Positions 9,701-16,737 of a DNA stretch of 64,000 nt are shown one piece after another. Position 1 is the stretch's first letter; the number at the start of each line of letters is the position of its first letter. Origin of the DNA: Micromonospora sediminimaris (GTDB lineage Bacteria; Actinomycetota; Actinomycetes; Mycobacteriales; Micromonosporaceae); the NCBI GenBank assembly GCA_900112325.1, contig FOLJ01000004.1, positions 124,001 through 188,000 of the forward strand, written 5' to 3'. Under the pieces are notes generated by a model. It was not told the DNA's origin. It saw only the letters and a program-made list of their open reading frames with translations, and ran no database searches. The translations under genes and the position numbers were made by a program.

Positions 9701-10480
9701 AGCCTGCCCAGCGAAGAGGACTGGAAGTCCGCCCACGCTCGCGCCGTGGCGATCTTCGGTCTCCGGCCACTGGACCTGCGTCGAGGCCGTCTCGTCGCGA
9801 TCTTCGGCCGGGACCTGGTCACCGAGGCGAACCGGCACCGCGTCGCCGCCCACCAACTCGCCAGCCAGCTCGACGCACACGCCGACCAACTGCGGCTCGA
9901 CCGGGAAACGGGTCGCCTCGCCACCGCGCGCGCGGCCGCCGACCTGCTCGACGCACTGACTACCGGACGCTCAGCGAAGGAGACGGTCGAACGGCTGGCG
10001 CAGGCCGAACTCGCCGGACCTGCCGACCGTACCGGCAGGAGCATCAGCAGCGCCGCTCAGGTGACCGCCGCACTCGCCGCCGCGCCCTGGGACACCTTCG
10101 AGATCATCGCCGGGCTGCCCGCTCCCTACGCAGCTCGTGGTGCGGCGATTCTGACCGAACTCCGTCGGGCCGCGCAGGCCGACGAACTGACCACACAGCT
10201 GTTGCCGGCTTTGAAGCGGGCGCAGAATGACGCCACCGCGTTGCTGCGCGAGGCCACCGGAGGTGGCGGGGGTAGCCGGGCGGGCACCGGCTTGGGTGGT
10301 GGTGCGGAGGCCGGCACGGGCGGCGGCTCCGGCGCCGCGACGGCGGGTACGCCGACGACCGCCGGGGGTAGCCGACGTACGCAAGTGAACGGAATCGACG
10401 AGGTGCTGGCCGACCTACGCAGGTTCGCCGAGGCCCATGGCGACGCGACTATCGAGGTGAGCTGGAGAGTGGTGTCGTGA
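6731..10480 (+). CDS. pglY: PglY-like ATPase (DUF6079-type), BREX type 2 family
   Basis: 1249 residues from the ATG at 6731. Upstream in-frame starts would add a Cys/Arg-rich leader not typical of the family. Walker A is HGSFGSGKSH with Lys82; Walker B is LILFLDELILWLA. Length and motif layout match PglY/BrxC-type giant P-loop ATPases of Pgl/BREX systems, which work with PglZ against phage. A Gly-rich low-complexity linker lies at about residues 1175-1220, before a C-terminal segment. The stop overlaps the pglZ start (GTGA). In the classic Pgl system PglY acts with PglW, PglX and PglZ; the first two are not encoded nearby. Confidence 0.85.
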   Translation: MSSPASAPLLRDVIDIPERTSTSDFVLKLADSVADADATLRDYVITDRLLGNFDEALGLIRSAVEGQASKAAYLHGSFGSGKSHFMAVLHALLRGEPAARGRDELAPLVAKHSVWLDGRRFLLIPYHLLDARSLEQRVLGGYVDRVRVLHPEAPIPAVHRTDALLEQAASLREKIGDGQFIAGLPGGDVEDEWGESERFWTPERLDEAFAGAYSDELRRKLVNDLLTSWNKGFFSNAREDAEAFVSLDRGLTEISRHAKELGYHGLILFLDELILWLANSIGDQQFVSREIQKITNFVEGGDTRRPIPVISFIARQRDLRELVGEEVVGANELSYQDTLNLASGRFDVIKLEDRNLPEIARRRLLKPRTTEAGEAISRAFDATTKVRREVFDTLLGTDSGSGADIDAFRSTYPFSPAFLSTLVHVSSALQRSRTALKLMRQLLVDRRDTLRLGQLVPLGDLYDVISGGGDQPFTEKLKAEFEMAQKLYDLKLRPYLLSRYGLTEDDLDAVRRGDQPAGDVAGRLRAFTGDDRLIKTLLLAALAPSVPALRNLTARRLSALNHGSITSPIPGGEVAQVARKVADWAGQFAEIRIGEGDDPVVSLELVGVDVDSVLATAKHYDNEGARKHLVQRLLWQQLGVAWTDSFFAEAGLTWRGSRRAIELVYGNVRDPNDIRDEAFHPSARDGWRIIVDYPFDDGSHGPADDRQRVQDLTSRMHAQTVCWIPAALTVERRNELGKLVIIDKLLEGQRFDSHAEHLNPDDRRRAHAALTNQRSALLAKMHGVLRQAYGLAAKQPTDVQLGFDDHLQSLTRALEPKLPMGATFNDALRSIGDQMLTHQYPAHPDFDPDRKGDPVRPPDVKTVFGYVQRAVESPEGRVEVDRAHRLTMRRIANPLRLGTMHEAAFVAEGEWVQHFQQKAASEGITGELRVADLLRWIDEPKPRGLDPIVAQLVVATFAEQTDRAFHLHGSQVTPAPEPGRITSEYTLREESLPSEEDWKSAHARAVAIFGLRPLDLRRGRLVAIFGRDLVTEANRHRVAAHQLASQLDAHADQLRLDRETGRLATARAAADLLDALTTGRSAKETVERLAQAELAGPADRTGRSISSAAQVTAALAAAPWDTFEIIAGLPAPYAARGAAILTELRRAAQADELTTQLLPALKRAQNDATALLREATGGGGGSRAGTGLGGGAEAGTGGGSGAATAGTPTTAGGSRRTQVNGIDEVLADLRRFAEAHGDATIEVSWRVVS

Positions 10481-13203
10481 CGTCGGCAACCGCGCCCACT
10501 CACGCGTTGCGGATCAATCCTGTCGCGCTAAGCCAGAAGGTGGCGCAGCAACTCGACCGGCACGGCAACGGTGACGCGTACCCGGCCATGGTCGTTGCCG
10601 CGGAACCCACCTGGTCCCACGATCCGGTGTTGGCTCTGCCGGACGGACGACAAGCTCGGATCGTGCCGTGCGTCTCGCTACTCGCTATCTGGGATCACCT
10701 CGTCGCCGACCGTGGTGATGAGGTGCTGGTGCTGCTCACGGACATCCCGGAAACAAGCCTGGGACACGGGGTGCGCAGTCGCGTTTTCCGTCAGCGTGTC
10801 ATCACTGTCGAACCATGGGATCTGGTTGTTGACGCCTTCGGCGCGCAGGTGCCCGATGCCGCACTTGAATCGGAACGGTGGGCCGGGCCGGCGCTGCTGG
10901 ACGCGATGCCACCGGCTGGCTGGCCGCGACTGGCCACCACCGTCCTCACCCGCGAGGTGGCGCTGCGGCACCTTGCCGCTGTTCGTCTCGGTCTCGACCG
11001 ACGAGGACACGGGCCCGACGACCTCGACGTGACCACGCTGCTGCGGTGGAGCGCCGAGCCGGGTGCGGTCGAGGCGTTTACTCTGCTCCGGGCGGAGGAG
11101 CGCACCGGCCTCGCGTCCTGGCTGGTCGAGAGGTTCGGCGGGCCGGCCCGTGCGCTCTTCGCGCTCGTCGACGCCGGCCGTGGCAGCGACGCGCTGCCAC
11201 TGGGCCTGCTCTGCGAAGCGCTCTGGAGCAATCAGATGCCCGAGGCGGTACGGGCACAGGGGCGCGTCGACCAGTACTTCGGCGGTCTACAGGACGACGC
11301 CGCGATCCGCGGACTTGCCCAAGCGGCGGTGCAGATGGTCGGCGCGATGCTGACCGACCGGGACAACGGGGTCCGGCGGCAGGGCCACGCGCTGCTCGAT
11401 CGGGCCGAGCAACTGGTCGTCCAGTTCAAAGCGGCAGGTAGCGTCGATCACAGCCCGATCCTGCGGACCGGCTTCACCCGGCGGCTCACCACGGCGGCAC
11501 AGGCACTGACAGTAGGCCGTTCGGGCACCGCCTTGAACGTGGCCGTTGACGAGCTTGCCGAACACCGCTTGGCGCAGGTGGAGGCGGAGCGGGTACTCCG
11601 GGTCAGGATGGCGCAGCGACTCGTCCGGTGGCTCGGTACCGAGGTCGAGGCCCCGGCGAGCGTCGCCGACGGGCTGCGGCGGCAGATCGGCCAATGGGGC
11701 TGGGTCGACCGGGCACTGAACCACGTCTGGGCGGGTGAGGATGCGCACCCGGAGCTTCAGCGCGCCTTCCGGACGGTGTTCGACCGAGCGCAGCAACGAC
11801 GACGAGAGCTCGACCGTGCTTTCGCCAATCGGCTCGCCGCGTGGGCCGCCGCCGGCCCCGGCAACGACGGTGACCTGCTGACCGTGGAAAACCTGCTCCC
11901 ACGGGTCGTCGACCCGCTGATCCGAGCCGAGCGGCCGGTACTGCTCGTGGTGCTCGACGGGATGAGCGCCGCCGTGGCCGTCGAGTTGGCCGAGGAGCTG
12001 TCCCAGCACTGGGTCGAGTACGACCCGCTCGCCGGCGCGGGCACCGGGCAACGCCGTGCGCTGGTCGCGGCGCTGCCCACTCTGACGGCGGTGTCCCGTA
12101 CCTCCCTGTTCGCCGGAGCTTTGCGTGCCGGCACGCAGGCCACCGAGCGGCAGATGTTCGCGCAGGGACGGTGGGGCCCCGGAGCATGCGTCTTCCACAA
12201 GGGACCCTCCCGTGGCGGGGCCGGGGAGGCTTTCGCCGGTGAGCTCGCCGAGGCGATGGCCGACCCGGGACGCCTGGTCGCCGTCGTGATCAACACAGTG
12301 GACGAGTCGCTGGCCAATGGCCGCGAAGGTGACGAGGCCGGCTGGCAACTCAGCGATCTTGGCTTTCTGCGCAGCCTGCTCGATCTTGCCCGGTCATCCG
12401 GCCGCGCGGTCCTCATCACCAGCGACCACGGGCATGTCCTCGAACACGGCGGCGAGCACGTGAAGACGGACGACGCGGCCTCGGCCCGGCACCGCACCGG
12501 CCCGAGCCCGGCCGGGTCAGGAGAGGTGGAACTGAGGGGGCCGCGAGTGGTCGCCGACGGGCAGCGGATCGTCGCTCTCTGGGATCCGTCGTTGCGCTAC
12601 CGGCCCAGCAGGGCCGGCTACCACGGTGGTGCCGCGCTCGCGGAAGTCACCATCCCGCTGCTGGCCTATCTGGTGCCGAACGTGGCAGACGTGCCGAGGG
12701 GATGGGCACCGGTGCAGGAGCGTCCCCCCGAGTGGTGGGAAGCGCAACTCCCGGAGACTCCTGCCGACGCGGTGTCGGTCCCACCGCCAGCATCCAGGCC
12801 CCGCAGGAAGGCCCCGGTGGTGGTCGGTGAGGCGTTGTTCGACGTGCCTCAGCAGACGCCGGCCTCTACCGCGAGACCGGCTGCCGTCGACCTGGTTGCG
12901 GCGTTGCTCGCCACCGAGCTGTTCCAGGCACAGCATGCGCTGACCCCACGCCGCGTCGATCCGGGAAAGATCGAGGCGGCGGTCCGGGCACTGGTCGAGG
13001 CCAAGGGTGTGCTGTCGACGGCGGTCCTGGCGCAGCGGGCCGGTGAGCTACCGGCTCGGGCAGGCGGCTTCGTCATCACCCTGCAGCGTATCTTCAACGT
13101 GGACAACTATCCGGTGCTGTCGCAGATTGACGACGGGCGCAGCGTCCGGCTGGACATCGCGCTGTTGCGTACCCAGTTCGGCCTTCCGGCAGGTGCCGCG
13201 TGA
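10477..13203 (+). CDS. pglZ: PglZ-like alkaline phosphatase-fold protein of a BREX-like system
   Basis: 908 residues with a GTG start overlapping the pglY stop. The middle of the protein carries the PglZ domain: metal-site motif LLVVLDGMSAAV, a following AALPTLTAVSRTSLF segment (nucleophile region), and ITSDHGHVLEHGG. These are typical of the alkaline phosphatase-like superfamily. PglZ is the most conserved BREX component and is required for phage exclusion; its biochemical substrate is not settled in general. The C-terminal region (about residues 760-908) is a separate helical part after a Pro-rich linker. The stop overlaps brxD (GTGA). Confidence 0.9.
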   Translation: MTSATAPTHALRINPVALSQKVAQQLDRHGNGDAYPAMVVAAEPTWSHDPVLALPDGRQARIVPCVSLLAIWDHLVADRGDEVLVLLTDIPETSLGHGVRSRVFRQRVITVEPWDLVVDAFGAQVPDAALESERWAGPALLDAMPPAGWPRLATTVLTREVALRHLAAVRLGLDRRGHGPDDLDVTTLLRWSAEPGAVEAFTLLRAEERTGLASWLVERFGGPARALFALVDAGRGSDALPLGLLCEALWSNQMPEAVRAQGRVDQYFGGLQDDAAIRGLAQAAVQMVGAMLTDRDNGVRRQGHALLDRAEQLVVQFKAAGSVDHSPILRTGFTRRLTTAAQALTVGRSGTALNVAVDELAEHRLAQVEAERVLRVRMAQRLVRWLGTEVEAPASVADGLRRQIGQWGWVDRALNHVWAGEDAHPELQRAFRTVFDRAQQRRRELDRAFANRLAAWAAAGPGNDGDLLTVENLLPRVVDPLIRAERPVLLVVLDGMSAAVAVELAEELSQHWVEYDPLAGAGTGQRRALVAALPTLTAVSRTSLFAGALRAGTQATERQMFAQGRWGPGACVFHKGPSRGGAGEAFAGELAEAMADPGRLVAVVINTVDESLANGREGDEAGWQLSDLGFLRSLLDLARSSGRAVLITSDHGHVLEHGGEHVKTDDAASARHRTGPSPAGSGEVELRGPRVVADGQRIVALWDPSLRYRPSRAGYHGGAALAEVTIPLLAYLVPNVADVPRGWAPVQERPPEWWEAQLPETPADAVSVPPPASRPRRKAPVVVGEALFDVPQQTPASTARPAAVDLVAALLATELFQAQHALTPRRVDPGKIEAAVRALVEAKGVLSTAVLAQRAGELPARAGGFVITLQRIFNVDNYPVLSQIDDGRSVRLDIALLRTQFGLPAGAA

Positions 13204-14513
13204 GCGACGTCAGTCCGGTACGGCGGCGGCAGGTCATCGACGCGCTGCGTCGTGGTGCCGTTCCCGCAGCCGGCCTTGACCTCCTGGCCGTCGGGTTGGA
13301 CCGGTTCGTGACCGCGGTGGGGGAGGACCTGAGCGTTGTCGCCGCTGGCGGCTCGGTGTTCAAGGCGATCCGCGGTGAGTACGGCTCCGGCAAGACCTTC
13401 TTCACCCGCTGGATCGCGGAGCAGGCGAAACGGGCCAACTTCGCCACCGCCGAGGTGCAGATCTCGGAGAACGAGACGCCGCTGCACAAACTGGAGACCG
13501 TCTACCGACGGTTGACCGAGCGGCTCAGCACCGCCACGTTTCCGCCGAGTGCGTTGCGGGCGGTGGTCGACGGATGGTTCTACGCCTTGGAAGAGGACGT
13601 CCTCGCTGCCGGTGCGGTCGCGGCGGAGGACGCTGGCGCCCTCGACAAGGCCGTGGATGCTCTGCTGGACCAACGGTTGGCCATGGTCAGCCGTAGCGCC
13701 CCCGCCTTTGCCGCCGCGCTCCGCGGCTATCGTGCCGCCGCACTCGGAGGCGATCCGGCCACCGCTGACGCGGTGCTGGCCTGGCTCGGCGGCCAGCCAC
13801 ATGTCGCAGCCTCCGCCCGACGGGTGGCCGGCGTGCGCGGCGATCTCGACCACTTCGCGGCGCTCAGCTTTCTACAGGGTCTGCTCGCGGTGTTGCGTGA
13901 CAGCGGTCATCCCGGTCTGTTGCTGGTGCTCGACGAGGTCGAAACGCTCCAACGGGTTCGCTCCGACGCCCGTGACAAGGCCCTCAACGCACTGCGACAG
14001 TTGATCGACGAGGTGTACTCCGGCCGCTTTCCTGGGCTGTACCTGGTGATCACCGGAACCCCTGCTTTCTACGAAGGGCCGCAGGGGGCGCAGCGGCTCG
14101 CCCCGCTGGCCCAGCGGCTCGCGGTGGACTTCACCACCGACGCGCGGTTCGACAACCCACGCGCGGTGCAGATCCGGCTCGCCGGCTTCACCGTCGACTC
14201 CCTCGTCGAGCTGGGCACCCGGGTTCGGGACCTGTACGCCGACGGGTCGGCAGTACCGCATCGGGTCCGGGCCGTCGTCGACGATGACTACCTTCGGGAG
14301 CTGGCGCAGGCCGTTGCGGGCGGGCTCGGCGGCAAGGTTGGGGTGGCTCCTCGCCTGTTCGTCAAGAAGCTGGTGGGGGAGGTGCTCGACCGAGTCGACC
14401 AGTTCACCGATTTTGACCCTCGGCAGCATTACGCACTCACCCTGACCGTCGCCGAGATGACCGACGTGGAACGCAACGCGACCAGGGCTGACGAGATTTC
14501 ACTCGATCTGTAG
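13200..14513 (+). CDS. brxD: BrxD-like BREX ATP-binding protein
   Basis: 437 residues, GTG start overlapping the pglZ stop. Walker A is RGEYGSGKTFF (about residues 59-69) and Walker B is LLLVLDEVETL (about 240-250), followed by an ITGTP sensor-like segment. Length and motif spacing match the BrxD family (DUF2791-type AAA ATPase) that accompanies brxHI in BREX types 2 and 6. It probably partners the helicase encoded at the end of this operon, as the two usually travel together. Fourteen bases separate it from the next gene. Confidence 0.85.
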   Translation: MSDVSPVRRRQVIDALRRGAVPAAGLDLLAVGLDRFVTAVGEDLSVVAAGGSVFKAIRGEYGSGKTFFTRWIAEQAKRANFATAEVQISENETPLHKLETVYRRLTERLSTATFPPSALRAVVDGWFYALEEDVLAAGAVAAEDAGALDKAVDALLDQRLAMVSRSAPAFAAALRGYRAAALGGDPATADAVLAWLGGQPHVAASARRVAGVRGDLDHFAALSFLQGLLAVLRDSGHPGLLLVLDEVETLQRVRSDARDKALNALRQLIDEVYSGRFPGLYLVITGTPAFYEGPQGAQRLAPLAQRLAVDFTTDARFDNPRAVQIRLAGFTVDSLVELGTRVRDLYADGSAVPHRVRAVVDDDYLRELAQAVAGGLGGKVGVAPRLFVKKLVGEVLDRVDQFTDFDPRQHYALTLTVAEMTDVERNATRADEISLDL

Positions 14514-14527
14514 GCGAGAATCAGATC

Positions 14528-15706
14528 ATGAGCACCGACCTCGCCGACCTGCTCGGAACGCAGGAGACGGCCGCCCTTGAGTTCAAGCGGGAGGCAAGGG
14601 ACCGCAACGCCATCCGCAAGGCGATCTGTGCGCTTGCCAATGATCTTGCGCAGGTGGGCGGGGGCGACCTGCTTGTCGGAGTCGACAGGGACGGCGAGCC
14701 GGTCAACGGCGTCGACACCTCGGACGAAGCATTGCTAACCTTCACCAGCATCCGGGATGAGGGGCGCATCCTCGACCGTCCCTCGATCGTGGTCACCGTC
14801 GAGCCGTACCGGGGGAAGCCGGTGATCCGGGTACGGGTGAATGCCGCGCACACGCCGCCCGTCCGATTCGACAACGTCGTCTACGTCCGTCCCGGTCCGT
14901 CCACCCGGGCGGCCACCAGCGACGACGAGCGGATTCTGACCGAGCGGCGGCGAGCCTACGACACCCCCTTCGATGTCCGTCCGGTGGTCGGTGGAAAGCT
15001 GGACGAACTCGATCTTGAGCTGTTCCAGACCGAATACCTTCGGCAGGCCGTCGACCCCACCGTGCTGGCGGAGAACCACCGTCCTACCGAACAGCAGCTT
15101 GCGTCGCTGCGGCTTGCCGACCTCAGCGGCGCACCGACAGTGCTCGGCCTGCTGCTCGTCGGTGTCGACCCCACCAACCGCATACCAGGGGCGTACGTGC
15201 AGTTCGTGCGGTACGAGGGGACGGACGTCGGCGGCGCGGTGCTGGACGAGCAGGAACTTCGGCTCAACGTCATCAACGCCGCCGAGCGCCTCGAAAGTCT
15301 GCTCAAAGGCCACCTGAGGACCCGGTTGGTCGAGGTGAGCGGCTTTCGCGAAGAGGCCCGGCCGAACTATCCATTCGACGCACTCCGGGAGGTTTGCATG
15401 AACGCGCTCATGCACCGAAACTACGAGTCGTCGAATGCTCCGGTGCGCGTTGCGTGGTTCGATGACCGGATCGAGGTCACCAACCCCGGCGGGCCATTCG
15501 GGCAGGTCCGGGCCGACAACTTCGACCGCGTCAACGACTACCGCAACCCCTCGCTTGCCGCCGCGATGAAATCGCTCGGCTACGTCAATCAGTTCGGTCG
15601 CGGCATCGGGCGGATCAGAGCTGCGCTCGCCAGGAACGGCAATCCACCGCCCGAGTTCCTTATCGAGGACGCGTCCTGGACCGTCATGCTCAGAGGTGCA
15701 GCATGA
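14528..15706 (+). CDS. Schlafen AlbA_2 / HATPase-type ATP-binding protein
   Basis: 392 residues. The N-terminal 120 form an AlbA_2 (Schlafen-like) domain: ALEFKREARDRNAIRKAI, then GGGDLLVGVDRDGEPV. The C-terminal half has the HATPase_c_4 pattern: LREVCMNALMHRNY, DDRIEVTNPGGPFG, RNPSLAAAM and QFGRGIGRI. Proteins of this build are annotated as putative ATP-dependent regulators or helicases and recur in defence islands, but they are not a standard BREX component. The gene is embedded in the operon with an ATGA overlap to the ParA gene, so it is probably made with the system. Confidence 0.85.
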   Translation: MSTDLADLLGTQETAALEFKREARDRNAIRKAICALANDLAQVGGGDLLVGVDRDGEPVNGVDTSDEALLTFTSIRDEGRILDRPSIVVTVEPYRGKPVIRVRVNAAHTPPVRFDNVVYVRPGPSTRAATSDDERILTERRRAYDTPFDVRPVVGGKLDELDLELFQTEYLRQAVDPTVLAENHRPTEQQLASLRLADLSGAPTVLGLLLVGVDPTNRIPGAYVQFVRYEGTDVGGAVLDEQELRLNVINAAERLESLLKGHLRTRLVEVSGFREEARPNYPFDALREVCMNALMHRNYESSNAPVRVAWFDDRIEVTNPGGPFGQVRADNFDRVNDYRNPSLAAAMKSLGYVNQFGRGIGRIRAALARNGNPPPEFLIEDASWTVMLRGAA

Positions 15707-16737
15707 TTTCGGTTGCGCTCTTCAACAACAAGGGTGGTGTTGGCAAGACCACCCTCACATACCACCTGGCGCACATGCTCCAGCGTCTCGGACACCGAGT
15801 CCTGGCTGTCGACCTGGATCCACAGTCGAACCTGACAGCAGCTTTCCTTGACGAGGACGAGCTCGCGACCCTCTGGCAGGAGAACCATCAGGTTGATTGG
15901 CCGCTGCTCGACGGACAGCAGAAACTCCTGCTGCGTGTCAACGGCGCATCTGGAACCGTCGCCTCGGCTGTCGCGCCCATCATGAGAGGATTGGGGGACG
16001 TTCGTTTTGCGGATCCGGTTGTGATCACGGATGGGCTATCGCTGGTTCCAGGGGATCTGAATCTCAGTGCCTTTGAAGACAAGCTGTCCGCGGCCTGGCC
16101 CAACAGCTTGATCGGTGATCATGCGGCCCTTCGGACGACGACTGCCTTCTATCGTCTGATTCGCGACGCGGGGACGCGGACTGGCGCAGATATTGCGCTG
16201 CTGGACGTTGGTCCTAACCTGGGTGCCATCAACCGTGCCGCGCTTCTTGCGGCAGACACGGTGCTGATGCCGCTGGCGGCGGACCTGTTCTCACTGCGTG
16301 GTCTGCGCAACCTGGGGCCGGCACTCAGGGAGTGGCGGCGTATCTGGCAGAGCAACGTCCTCCAGCATGTGCCGCCGGACATTCCAGCGCCGCGAGGCAC
16401 CATGACACCGCTCGGGTACGTGGTGATGCAGCCCAAGATGAGGCTCGATCGCCCGGTCAAGGCGTACCAGCGGTGGCTGGAGAGGGTTCCCACGGTTTTC
16501 GCCAACTCCGTGCTGGAGCGTACGACCAGCGACGGAACGTACGAGATCGCGACCCTGCGTAACTACCAGAGTCTTATGCCGTTGGCGCACGATGCGCGTA
16601 AGCCCATGTTTGATCTCCGGTCGGCAGACGGCGCCCTGGGCAGCACACAGACCCTCGTTCAGCGCTGCTACCAGGACTTCGAGTCGCTCAGCCGGAAGCT
16701 TCTAGCACGCCTCGACGAAGTTGGCGTGGAGCGTTGA
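15703..16737 (+). CDS. ParA/MinD-type P-loop ATPase inside the BREX-like operon
   Basis: 344 residues. The N-terminus is a deviant Walker A, NNKGGVGKTTLTYHL (about residues 6-20), followed by VDLDPQSNLT and the ALLDVGPNLGAINRAAL Walker B region, as in ParA/Soj ATPases. It is somewhat longer than chromosomal ParA and no parB gene is next to it, which argues against plasmid partitioning. It starts in the stop of the Schlafen gene, and its own stop overlaps the helicase start (TGATG). ParA-type ATPases dimerise on DNA with ATP; here it may position or load the helicase/PglZ complex, but that is speculation. Confidence 0.85.
   Translation: MISVALFNNKGGVGKTTLTYHLAHMLQRLGHRVLAVDLDPQSNLTAAFLDEDELATLWQENHQVDWPLLDGQQKLLLRVNGASGTVASAVAPIMRGLGDVRFADPVVITDGLSLVPGDLNLSAFEDKLSAAWPNSLIGDHAALRTTTAFYRLIRDAGTRTGADIALLDVGPNLGAINRAALLAADTVLMPLAADLFSLRGLRNLGPALREWRRIWQSNVLQHVPPDIPAPRGTMTPLGYVVMQPKMRLDRPVKAYQRWLERVPTVFANSVLERTTSDGTYEIATLRNYQSLMPLAHDARKPMFDLRSADGALGSTQTLVQRCYQDFESLSRKLLARLDEVGVER

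Noticed and set aside
7958..9889. Long antisense open frame opposite pglY
   Set aside because: It is a mirror of the pglY codon bias with no start signal or motif; pglY has Walker A and B motifs.
15703..16737. ParA gene as a sign of an integrated plasmid partition locus
   Set aside because: No parB-like gene or parS-like repeats are adjacent, and the gene overlaps its operon neighbours on both sides.
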